NCBI GenBank assembly: GCA_965662575.1
Contig: CBFIHN010000055.1
Coordinates: 1 to 9,029 of the forward strand
Source: CBFIHN01 sp965662575
GTDB taxonomy: Bacteria > Pseudomonadota > Gammaproteobacteria > Francisellales > CACEW01
Length of the DNA stretch: 9,029 bases
Reading direction: 5' to 3'
In this document: in pieces, positions 1 through 6,600 of the stretch
Position numbering within the stretch: the first letter of the stretch is position 1
Layout: each line of letters begins with the position of its first letter
Position numbers and translations under genes: made by a program
Notes under the pieces: model-generated
What the model was told of the DNA's origin: nothing
The model's input: only the letters and a program-made list of their open reading frames with translations
The model's database searches: none

Positions 1-261
1 CTAATAGAGAATGGCATTCAAATTTCCATGGACGGCAAGGGAAGAGCCACTGATAATATTGCCATCGAACGCTTCTGGAGAAGTGCTAAATATGAAAATA
101 TTTATCTTCATGAATATCGTAGTATGCGAGAACTAAAAGCAGGCATCAGTGAGTATATTGAGTTTTATAATCATAAAAGATTTCATCAAACATTAGGCTA
201 TCAAAAGCCAATGGACTTTTATTTAGATAGTATACAAGGAGGCCAAAAAAAAGTAGCGTAA
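1..261 (+). CDS. IS3-family transposase (OrfB, integrase core), C-terminal fragment cut by window edge
   Basis: This is the C-terminal end of a DDE transposase with an rve integrase core, which cuts and joins IS ends. The frame is open from base 1, so the ATG at 28 is internal and not a start. The visible 86 residues carry the hallmark block SMDGKGRATDNIAIERFW. Glu23 (visible numbering) is the third acidic DDE residue, followed seven residues later by Lys30, as in IS3-family OrfB. After it comes the usual tail, with YIEFYNHKRFHQTLGY and then a P-M-x-F/Y element. The protein ends at TAA 259-261, a normal C-terminus, so this end is not visibly broken. The catalytic Asp residues and OrfA lie outside the window, so I cannot tell whether the element is intact. 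The family call is firm; the IS name is not determinable. Confidence 0.93.
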   Translation, partial: LIENGIQISMDGKGRATDNIAIERFWRSAKYENIYLHEYRSMRELKAGISEYIEFYNHKRFHQTLGYQKPMDFYLDSIQGGQKKVA

Positions 262-318
262 ATTAAATCAAAAAAAGTAGGAGTAGTTTAAAAAATTACT
301 GTCTTGACACTAGTGGCA
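1..318 (+). mobile_element. Right-hand part of an IS3-family insertion sequence; outer boundary approximate
   Basis: The transposase stop at 261 is followed by about 55 bp of non-coding, A-rich sequence and then ACTGTCTTGACACTAGTGGC around 299-317. A terminal segment with TGTCTTGACA-like bases just after the orfB stop is typical of IS3-family right ends, where the terminal repeat can carry an outward -35 box. The left end lies outside the window, so neither the inverted repeat nor a target duplication can be confirmed. I place the outer boundary near 318 by inference only. The insertion lies just downstream of the leftward yfcH-like gene (stop at 384) and disrupts no gene visible here. Confidence 0.6.
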
Positions 319-383
319 CTATATAATATTGATCCATAACGTAACGTATTTTTAATGGCACTGACTGAGAATAGCTGATTTAG

Positions 384-1295
384 TTAGCTTTGCAAAGTGT
401 CTTGGATCTGAGTACCTACAAACTTAAATCCTAATTGTCTTAAGTTATCTGGTTGTGATGCCGTGCCAGACAGTATCAGCTCATTAGCCATTTGTTTACC
501 AAACATAATTCTTGGTATCAAGGCAGGTACTTTTAGCCAGAAAGGTCTTGATAACGCCTTAGCTAGGTCACGGCTAAAATCTGCTTGTGTCATTGTGTTT
601 TCATTAACGCAATTATAGATTTGGTGTGGCGCGTTGTGTTCAATAATATGTAAAATGGCACACACTAAATCATGACGGCTAACCCATGGCCAAGCTTGTT
701 GGCCAGTCCCTATAATCGACGCAAACCCAAGTTTAGTTGGGGTGATTAGCTTTTGTAATACACCACCAGAGTGATGCATCACTAATGAAAAGCGCAGAAA
801 GCTAACGTTGCAATGTGTATCAAGTAAAGGCTGATAAGCTTGTTCTAGGCTAAGTGCAATGTGACTTAAAAAACTATTGTCACAAGTATCATCAGTTTCT
901 TGGTAGATATCGCTGATGTTTGGATAAATACCATAAGCACTCAGGGCACTGGCAATTAATAGCAAAGGCTTTTGATCGCATAAGCTAAACCAATGGCAAA
1001 TTTTTGCCGCAGAATCTAGACGACTGTTCAGTAACTGTTGTTTGAATACTTGGCTCCAACGCTTGGTGCTGATATTGGCTCCAGCAAGATTTAAGAAAGC
1101 ATCAGCGGATTCAAGCTGCTTTTTCATCTCTGCATCATCAGTATTCCAGCTGATAAAGTCGACAGTTAAACCGAACAGCTTTTGTACTTTGTCATTACTA
1201 CGAGAGATGATCGTGACGGAATCACCACGATCTAGGCAGTATTTTACAACCGCTTGCCCAACAAACCCGGTGCCACCAGCGATGATAATATTCAT
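384..1295 (-). CDS. yfcH: TIGR01777-family NAD(P)-binding epimerase (YfcH / SDR39U1-like)
   Basis: This is an atypical extended short-chain dehydrogenase of the TIGR01777 group, of 303 residues, close to the family's usual length of about 300. The N-terminus has the Rossmann motif GGTGFVG. It is followed by the family signatures NLAGANISTKRWS, a SALSAYGIY segment in place of the usual SAxGYYG, SGGVLQKL, and a C-terminal GFKF block. Its substrate is unknown in bacteria. I chose the ATG at 1295-1293 over the TTG at 1298: an AGGA at 1308-1305 sits 9 nt upstream of that ATG. The Shine-Dalgarno overlaps the cydB stop (1309-1307), so translation is probably coupled to cydB and the gene is the last of the operon. 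The family call is firm. The yfcH symbol is used in the sense of the family, not proven orthology. Confidence 0.86.
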   Translation of the reverse strand: MNIIIAGGTGFVGQAVVKYCLDRGDSVTIISRSNDKVQKLFGLTVDFISWNTDDAEMKKQLESADAFLNLAGANISTKRWSQVFKQQLLNSRLDSAAKICHWFSLCDQKPLLLIASALSAYGIYPNISDIYQETDDTCDNSFLSHIALSLEQAYQPLLDTHCNVSFLRFSLVMHHSGGVLQKLITPTKLGFASIIGTGQQAWPWVSRHDLVCAILHIIEHNAPHQIYNCVNENTMTQADFSRDLAKALSRPFWLKVPALIPRIMFGKQMANELILSGTASQPDNLRQLGFKFVGTQIQDTLQS

Positions 1296-1306
1296 CAAAT
1301 AGAATC

Positions 1307-2269
1307 CTAGTAGTGAAGTTTCTCCCGCACCTTACCACGGAATACAAAATAACTGTAAAACGTATAAGCCAGCAGTATTGGAATCATAATAATGGCAATG
1401 ATTAAGGTAAACTTGAGTGTCATAGGACTTGATGCTGCTTGAATATAAGTTAACTGATAAGGTACCATATAAGGGAAAATATATGTGCCAAGACTGAAGA
1501 ACACTAACACAAAAGTTAATACTCCGAGCCAGTAAGGTGCAAAGTGTGCTTGGCGTATAATCATCAGTTGTTGAACAACATAGAGAATAACAACCGTAAT
1601 ACCAATGGCAATAAATATCGGTGTTTTGCCGTTTAATGTTGCTGTATGCTCTCTTAAAGTCAGTAAAAAAGTAATGATTGCAAATAAAGCCAAAATTTTG
1701 GTTGCATACAAAGCGATTCGACGAACATACTGAAATAATGCCCCTTCGCTTTTTAGCATCAACCGGGTTGAGCCTAGCATGCCATAGCCAAAAACCATGG
1801 TCATAGCTGCAATTATTTTTAGCGGCAGTCCTTCGCTATTGAATTGCGGCTGTGCATAACCAACAATCACTTGACCAGCCATATAGCCATGAATCAGTGC
1901 AATTAAAATCGATGCCAAAGCAAATAGGCGATCATAAAACTTGATACCTCTTTTAGATTTTAGACGAAACTCAAAGCAAATACCACGAAATAACAATAGC
2001 AGTGCTAAGCAAATTGCCGGTAGATAGATTTTCGGTAACATCGTAGCAAAGGCGATGGGAAACATACCATACAGCGCAGCTAGAGAAAAAACTAGCCAAG
2101 TTTGATTGCCGTCCCATACTGGCAAAACTGCATTCATCGCTAAATCTCGATCTTCACGAGAGAGTAGTGGAAAGATAATGCCGATCCCTAAAGTGAAGCC
2201 ATCTAAAATCACATACATGGTAAAACCAAAACCAATGATTAGCAGCCAAGCTAGTTCAATACTATGCAT
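1307..2269 (-). CDS. cydB: Cytochrome bd-type ubiquinol oxidase subunit II (CydB/CioB)
   Basis: This is the integral-membrane subunit II of cytochrome bd quinol oxidase, which pairs with CydA to oxidise quinol and reduce O2 at the inner membrane. The protein has 320 residues and many hydrophobic helices. Conserved blocks are DGFTLG (residues 23-28), WDGNQTWL (52-59) and FRGICFEFR (94-102), and the C-terminus is a typical FVFRGKVREK. The length and style fit the shorter cyanide-insensitive (CioB) branch. An in-frame ATG exists further up at 2320, but I chose the one at 2269: GGAGGA at 2282-2277 lies 7 nt before it, and MHSIELAW is the usual N-terminus. The start overlaps the end of the cydA frame by 8 nt. 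The gene looks complete, but its partner is truncated, so whether it still functions is doubtful. Confidence 0.93.
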   Translation of the reverse strand: MHSIELAWLLIIGFGFTMYVILDGFTLGIGIIFPLLSREDRDLAMNAVLPVWDGNQTWLVFSLAALYGMFPIAFATMLPKIYLPAICLALLLLFRGICFEFRLKSKRGIKFYDRLFALASILIALIHGYMAGQVIVGYAQPQFNSEGLPLKIIAAMTMVFGYGMLGSTRLMLKSEGALFQYVRRIALYATKILALFAIITFLLTLREHTATLNGKTPIFIAIGITVVILYVVQQLMIIRQAHFAPYWLGVLTFVLVFFSLGTYIFPYMVPYQLTYIQAASSPMTLKFTLIIAIIMIPILLAYTFYSYFVFRGKVREKLHY

Positions 2270-3164
2270 TTTTAGATCCTCCATGCATTTCCTCATCGTC
2301 ATGTGCTTGGAAATAAGCAAACGGCATGCGTTCAGTTCCGAGTTCTGAGGAGCCGGATTCGATAATTCTTAAAAGATAACGGATATAGAAAATACCAAAT
2401 ACAATGGTATAAATCGCTATGATTGCTAGTAATGATGCAGCAACTTGCAAAAATTCAAGATCACTAACGGAATGGGCGGTGCGTACAATGGCATAAAAAA
2501 CCCATGGTTGACGACCAACTTTAGCGGTGTACCAACCGATTAACAGTGCAATGAACCCCAATGGTGATATTGGTACTAAAATGCGATGAAACCAAGCACT
2601 ATGATAGAGCTTGCGTTTAGCTCGTAAAATTAAGCCAATGATTGAGGCTAAAGCAATTAGTAAGCCAATGCCGACCATAATCCTAAATATCCAAAAAACA
2701 ACTGGGACATAAGGGCGATCTTTGGCGGAGACATAATCTAGTCCGACTAACTTTCCATTGAGTTTGTGTGTGCTGATTAATGAGGCAGCTTTAGGGATAC
2801 CAATCGCAAAATCATTGCTTTGCGTTTTCATCTTCGGCCAAGCAAATAATAAAGGAGCACCATATTGAGTATGCCAAAAACTTTCAATTGCCGCTGTTTT
2901 AATCGATTGGCGCTGATGAACTTTACGACCAACATCATCGCCAACTAATACTTGACCAAGACTTAAAATCAGCAATACCCATAACGCGAAAGATAGACAT
3001 TTTTTACTAAAGTCAATGTGCCTTTTGCGTAGTAAATAAAATGCACTGACACCGGCAATAAATAGCAAAGTACTAATATCTGCAGCCATTAGCATATGTA
3101 CGTAGCGAATAAAAACAGAAGGATTAAAAATAACATGATACCAACTGTTAATGACCATTGACAT
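2262..3164 (-). pseudogene. cydA: cydA/cioA (cytochrome bd oxidase subunit I) lacking its 5' third; probable pseudogene
   Basis: This 300-codon open frame matches only the part of CydA from about residue 160 onward; the family is usually 440-530 residues. Retained parts are FNPSVFIRYVHM, whose His23 matches E. coli haem b558 ligand His186; Lys89 and Glu94 in IKTAAIE, matching Q-loop Lys252 and Glu257; FRIMVG, with Met163 matching ligand Met393; and GRQPW (217-221). The short Q-loop suggests the CioA branch. The first transmembrane helices, with the His19-type haem ligand and the conserved Glu residues near 99-107, are absent. The minus-strand frame continues upstream only to a stop at 3245-3243, with no CydA-like sequence. 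The ATG at 3164 lacks a clear ribosome binding site, so it may not be a true start. The rest of the frame is undamaged, which suggests recent loss, a rearrangement, or an assembly deletion. Confidence 0.85.
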
Positions 3165-3428
3165 AAGTAGCAGCAGCTGTTGATTTGGTTGATTTCTTTG
3201 GCATAGTAATTTGCCCTTGTGAATAACTGAAAACCTTAATTTTTAGCTAACGGCTGTCGTGTTGTTTTTAGTGTTTGGATATTCAAATTCAATCTCTTTA
3301 GATCTGATTTCTCGAAGATCTGCTTCTTAATTTGGGCTGCATCGTCTGAGTGGTTAAGTCATCACATTTAAATTAGCTAATGCCATCATAGCACACTTTG
3401 GAATAGATACCCCCTGATTTTGCTGCGA

Positions 3429-3452
3429 GTTTATTCATTCGCTTGAATAAAC
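3429..3452. repeat. Perfect 9-bp inverted repeat (operator-like) overlapping a -35 box
   Basis: The left arm GTTTATTCA (3429-3437) is the exact reverse complement of the right arm TGAATAAAC (3444-3452), with a 6-nt spacer TTCGCT. The right arm covers five bases of the putative -35 box TTGAAT (3443-3448) of the SOUL-msrBA promoter, the usual place for a repressor or MerR-type site. It is followed by a smaller inverted repeat, ATACT (3455-3459) and AGTAT (3465-3469), reaching into the -10 box. The regulator is not identifiable from the window. Confidence 0.5.
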
Positions 3453-3472
3453 GGATACTGATTTAGTATAGT
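3443..3472 (+). promoter_or_regulatory. Putative sigma70 promoter for the SOUL-msrBA unit
   Basis: A -35 box TTGAAT (3443-3448) and a -10 box TATAGT (3467-3472) are separated by 18 bp; each differs from consensus at one or two positions. Transcription would begin near 3479, giving a leader of about 95 nt before the ATG at 3575. This is the best promoter match I saw in the divergent region. The assignment comes from reading the sequence by eye. Confidence 0.5.
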
Positions 3473-3574
3473 GAGGATGTGTTCAACCATAATAAACTTC
3501 GGAAAAGGAAAGGTAAAACCAAATTACTTTCTACCAATCCTTATCGTAAATAACTAGCATTCAACAGGATTACC

Positions 3575-4192
3575 ATGGACAAATTATTTATAGTCTTAGG
3601 GATTATTATCATATTTATTGTGCTAGGTTATGGCGCTTTTTATTATTTCACGATGCGTCATATCAATATTCCCAAATACACGATTGTTTCGAAAATAAAT
3701 AATATTGAAATACGCGATTATAAGCCTATGATTGTGGCCGAGGTCACAGCATCTGGTCAACGCAAGCAGGCAATTTCTAATGGTTTTAGAGTGCTTGCTA
3801 ATTATATATTTAGAGACAATAGCACTAAAAATAAAAAACCTAAAAAAATATCGATGACAGCCCCTGTGATCCAGAGGCCTCTGAAGGAGAAGAATGCCTG
3901 GACGATTGCTTTTGTCATGCCAGCAAAATATTCACTCAAAACGTTACCTATTCCTGATAATAAAAAAATTCAGATACGCGCTGTTCCCGCACATAATGCT
4001 ATTGTTATTCGTTTTTCCGGTTCCATCTCTCAAGACAATATCGATGCTCACATGGCGCAATTGAAGTCTTATATTAGAGCTCGCAGCCTCAATGTGTCGA
4101 CAACACCCATGCTAATGTTTTATAACCCACCGTGGACATTGCCATCTATCAGGCGCAATGAAATAGGATTTACTATAAAATCCAAGGTATAA
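3575..4192 (+). CDS. SOUL-family haem/tetrapyrrole-binding protein with N-terminal membrane anchor
   Basis: This 205-residue protein begins with a strongly hydrophobic helix (about residues 4-25), which probably anchors it in the inner membrane and places the domain outside the cytoplasm. The SOUL domain follows. Its signatures are an early Y-x-I...IEIRDYKPMIVAEV stretch (about 35-57), the diagnostic MTAPV (94-98) after KKIS, and the C-terminal YNPPWTLPSIRRNEIGF (183-199). SOUL/HBP proteins in other organisms bind haem or porphyrins; the role of the bacterial members is largely unsettled. AGGA at 3566-3569 lies 5 nt before the ATG. The gene is followed after 3 nt by msrBA, so the two are probably co-transcribed. 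That neighbour suggests a link to oxidative or photosensitised stress. The family assignment is firm and the function is inferred. Confidence 0.9.
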   Translation: MDKLFIVLGIIIIFIVLGYGAFYYFTMRHINIPKYTIVSKINNIEIRDYKPMIVAEVTASGQRKQAISNGFRVLANYIFRDNSTKNKKPKKISMTAPVIQRPLKEKNAWTIAFVMPAKYSLKTLPIPDNKKIQIRAVPAHNAIVIRFSGSISQDNIDAHMAQLKSYIRARSLNVSTTPMLMFYNPPWTLPSIRRNEIGFTIKSKV

Positions 4193-4195
4193 GCC

Positions 4196-5062
4196 ATGTT
4201 AAAAAAAACAAATAGCCTTATGCCAGAAGCTTATAAAATCATTGTTGATAAGGCAACTGAGCACCCTGGCACGGGTTATTATAATCTGAGCACTGATAAA
4301 GGAGCTTACCTGTGTCGACAGTGTGGTATTGCACTATTCAGAGGTGATCATAAGTTTATCTCTAGCTGTGGTTGGCCCAGTTTTGATAGTGAGATCCCAA
4401 GTCGCATCAAGAAAAATATGGATGCAGATGGCTATCGCATAGAAATTACCTGCGCAAGATGTGATGCCCACTTAGGTCATCGCTTTTCAGGGGAAGGGTA
4501 CACCAAAAGCAATGTAAGATATTGTGTGAATTCTGCTTCAATTGACTTTGTTGAGAAAAATGTAACCATTAATGACTCAGAAGAAGCTATTTTTGCTGGC
4601 GGTTGTTTCTGGGGCCTGGAGTATTACTTTTCTCAATTTCCAGGCGTTATCAAAGTAGAATCGGGTTATATCGGTGGTGAAATAGACAATCCGACTTATC
4701 AGCAAGTTTGTAATGGTGTCGGCAAGCATTATGAGGCAGTTAGAGTCTTATATGATAACGATCAAACTGATTATGAATCGCTAACAAAGTTATTTTTTGA
4801 ATTGCATGACCCAACACAGGTAGATGGTCAGGGACCGGATATCGGAGCGCAATACCAAAGTGCTATTTTTTATCATGATGATCAGCAAAAAATAATAGCG
4901 ATGAATTTAATTGATCAGCTTAAGTGTGCAGGGTTAATCATAGCGACGAAAGTTAAGCCTACTCAGTCCTTTTGGCCGGCAGAAGATTACCATCAAAAAT
5001 ACTACCACAAACATGGTGGAATTCCTTATTGCCATACACGCCAAGAACGTCCATGGAAATAG
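4196..5062 (+). CDS. msrBA: Bifunctional peptide-methionine sulfoxide reductase, MsrB-MsrA fusion
   Basis: The enzyme reduces oxidised methionine in proteins: the MsrB half acts on the R-sulfoxide and the MsrA half on the S-sulfoxide, normally with thioredoxin as donor. The protein has 288 residues and no signal peptide, so it should be cytoplasmic. MsrB (about 1-120) shows two CxxC pairs for structural zinc (Cys40/43 and Cys86/89), SCGWPSF with Cys58, HLGHRF, and the catalytic Cys110 in RYCVNSAS. MsrA (about 128-288) has the catalytic Cys137 in GGCFWG, Glu142, KHYEAV, GAQYQSAIFY and PAEDYHQKYY; Cys279 near the C-terminus could be the resolving cysteine. The domain order is B then A, without a thioredoxin-like domain. 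AAGG (4184-4187) lies 8 nt before the ATG, overlapping the end of the SOUL gene, so coupling is likely. No key residue is missing. Confidence 0.96.
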   Translation: MLKKTNSLMPEAYKIIVDKATEHPGTGYYNLSTDKGAYLCRQCGIALFRGDHKFISSCGWPSFDSEIPSRIKKNMDADGYRIEITCARCDAHLGHRFSGEGYTKSNVRYCVNSASIDFVEKNVTINDSEEAIFAGGCFWGLEYYFSQFPGVIKVESGYIGGEIDNPTYQQVCNGVGKHYEAVRVLYDNDQTDYESLTKLFFELHDPTQVDGQGPDIGAQYQSAIFYHDDQQKIIAMNLIDQLKCAGLIIATKVKPTQSFWPAEDYHQKYYHKHGGIPYCHTRQERPWK

Positions 5063-5076
5063 TGGATTAATCATTT

Positions 5077-6600
5077 TCATGAAAGACTATCCAAAAAATT
5101 TTGACTATCCTGGTGGATAGCAGATTTTTTTTCGTCAGTCATTTTGTCATAGGTCCTATACATCATACTGACCCTGTGATTCATACTCAGTTTTTCCCGG
5201 TTACGTGCAAAAAAATCCCAGTATAGATAGTTAAACGGACAAGCGGTAGACCCATTTTTTTTGCTAACTTTGTAGTGACACTTTTTGCAGTAATTTGACA
5301 TTTTATTGATGTAGTTGCCGCCGGCAGCATAGGGCTTGCTCGCTAAATAACCGCCATCAGCAAACAAAATCATGCCAGATACATTCGGTAGTTCAGCCCA
5401 CTCATAAGCATCAGCATAAACTATCAGGTACCACTCATTGATCTGTGCAGGGTCAATACCCGCAAGCAGTGCAAAGTTACCCAATACCATCAAGCGTTGA
5501 ATATGATGTGCATAAGCGTTTTCTTTTGTTTCCTGCACGCATTGTCGCAAACAATTCATGTTGGTATTTGCCGTCCAGTAGAAGCGAGGCAGATTTCGCT
5601 TAGCGTGTAAAAAATTCAGTTTTGCATAATCCGGCATTGTCAGCCAATAAATTCCGCGTACATACTCTCGCCAACCCATAATTTGTCGGATAAACCCTTC
5701 AACAGCATTTAAAGGTGCTTTGCCCTGATAGTAGGCTTTTTCTGCTGCTTTGATACATTCTAGTGGCAATAATAAACCGCAGTTCAAATAAAAGCTGATA
5801 TGAGAGTGAAACATCCAGGGTTCATTTTCCAACATCGCATCCTGGTAAGTGCCAAATTGACTGAGGCGCTGCTCAACAAACAACTTGAGCACTTGCAATG
5901 CCTGATCGCGGGTTACTGCAAAATAAAAAGGTTCCAGGTCGCCAAAATGCTCAGAGAAGTGAACTGTAATCAGTTTCATCACTTCCTGAGTGATGGCATC
6001 AACCTGGTTAACGTAAGGTATAGGGATTGCTAAACCGATTTCTGGTGGTTTTCTGTTGTCAGTATCATAATTCCACTGGCCACCCACAGGCTCCCCCTCG
6101 GCCATCAGTATGTTGTATTGCTTCCGCATATCACGATAAAAATATTCCATCCGCAGTTGCTTGCGATCTTTCGCCCAATGTGCAAAATCTCTGAGATCGC
6201 ACAAAAAACGATGGTCCGGCCTAATCTCAACCGGAACACCAAGATCATTCTCCCACTGCTTCATATCAACTAGCACACGATACTCACCTGGGTGCGTGAC
6301 GATAATTCGGTCAATAGATTGCCGCCTCAATGCACGGCTTATTTCTCCGCGAAAAGATCCGGTGTTATGGGGATCATCCAAGTAGATATAGTTGACGGTG
6401 AAACCTGACTGTTGCAAGGATTGCGCGAAGTGGCGCATGGCTGAAAATAAGAAGGCTATTTTCTTTTTATGATGCTTAACATAGGTTGCTTCATCCCAGA
6501 CCTCACACATTAGTATGATATCATTTGTTTTATTACAACCTTCCAAGCTAGATATGGTATGAGATAACTGATCACCCAATAGTAATCGTAGGGTACTCAT
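5077..6600 (-). CDS. Fe-S bacterial (6-4) photolyase / cryptochrome (PhrB/CryB-type, FeS-BCP family)
   Basis: This flavoprotein belongs to the group of Agrobacterium PhrB and Rhodobacter CryB, which uses light to repair (6-4) photoproducts or acts as a photoreceptor. Its 507 residues equal the length I recall for Agrobacterium PhrB. Cysteines fall at 350, 438, 441 and 454 (NMNC, YCKKC, TACPFN), the same numbers as that enzyme's [4Fe-4S] ligands. His365-His366 in AYAHHIQRL matches the catalytic region of the (6-4) enzymes. The N-terminus LRLLLGDQLSH is the lumazine-antenna Rossmann domain of the family. The start ATG (6600-6598) overlaps the stop of the upstream photolyase gene as ATGA. The gene converges on msrBA with 14 nt between stops. 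Repair is more likely than signalling because all these residues are kept, but the sequence cannot decide. Confidence 0.93.
   Translation of the reverse strand: MSTLRLLLGDQLSHTISSLEGCNKTNDIILMCEVWDEATYVKHHKKKIAFLFSAMRHFAQSLQQSGFTVNYIYLDDPHNTGSFRGEISRALRRQSIDRIIVTHPGEYRVLVDMKQWENDLGVPVEIRPDHRFLCDLRDFAHWAKDRKQLRMEYFYRDMRKQYNILMAEGEPVGGQWNYDTDNRKPPEIGLAIPIPYVNQVDAITQEVMKLITVHFSEHFGDLEPFYFAVTRDQALQVLKLFVEQRLSQFGTYQDAMLENEPWMFHSHISFYLNCGLLLPLECIKAAEKAYYQGKAPLNAVEGFIRQIMGWREYVRGIYWLTMPDYAKLNFLHAKRNLPRFYWTANTNMNCLRQCVQETKENAYAHHIQRLMVLGNFALLAGIDPAQINEWYLIVYADAYEWAELPNVSGMILFADGGYLASKPYAAGGNYINKMSNYCKKCHYKVSKKNGSTACPFNYLYWDFFARNREKLSMNHRVSMMYRTYDKMTDEKKSAIHQDSQNFLDSLS
5105..5132 (+). terminator. Possible intrinsic terminator for SOUL-msrBA, inside the 3' end of the convergent photolyase gene
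   Basis: The stem CTATCC (5105-5110) and GGATAG (5115-5120) encloses a TGGT loop. After CAGA comes a run of eight T (5125-5132). It lies 42 nt past the msrBA stop on the plus strand. The stem is only 6 bp and the T-run starts 4 nt after it, so it is a weak candidate. A second GACTATCC copy at 5085-5092 could pair with the same right arm. Confidence 0.35.

Larger units (their letters stand above)
3165..3574. other. 410-bp gene-poor divergent region between truncated cydA and the SOUL gene
   Basis: No family-recognisable gene is seen on either strand. On the right half, plus strand, lies a sigma70-like promoter with an inverted repeat (listed separately) and a 5' leader of roughly 95 nt before the SOUL gene. 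On the left half, minus strand, two short open stretches can be read. One runs from 3349 to 3236, 37 residues beginning SDDAAQIKKQ, but it has in-frame stops just upstream and no start codon. The other, 3204 to 3148, encodes 18 residues (MPKKSTKS...YVNGH) behind an AAGGG at 3218-3214, and overlaps the cydA frame. Neither resembles the missing CydA N-terminus convincingly. A 7-bp direct repeat AGATCTG occurs at 3300-3306 and 3316-3322. Confidence 0.6.

Noticed and set aside
335..353. ACGT-rich repeat (AACGTAACGT) downstream of the yfcH-like gene, considered as a terminator or IS target duplication
   Set aside because: It forms no stable stem followed by T-run, and no matching copy can be sought because the left IS end is outside the window.
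375..384. CTGATTTAGT, identical to 3458-3467 in the SOUL promoter
   Set aside because: A 10-bp match of AT-rich sequence in 9 kb, with no shared context, is within what chance would give.
1042..1302. 86-codon plus-strand ORF
   Set aside because: It is the antisense shadow of the yfcH-like gene, with no family features of its own.
2106..2348. 80-codon plus-strand ORF
   Set aside because: It lies opposite the well-supported cydB/cydA junction and has a non-native composition.
3300..3322. AGATCTG direct repeat pair, considered as a regulator site or recombination scar
   Set aside because: Only 7 bp, built on a palindromic 6-mer, with no promoter aligned to it.
3477..3557. 26-residue plus-strand ORF (MCSTIINFGK...) in the leader of the SOUL gene
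   Set aside because: Its ATG would fall at about the predicted transcription start, leaving no room for a ribosome binding site, and the peptide resembles nothing known.
5800..6385. Two plus-strand ORFs of 77 and 74 codons
   Set aside because: Both are antisense to the conserved Fe-S photolyase gene and show no recognisable motif.
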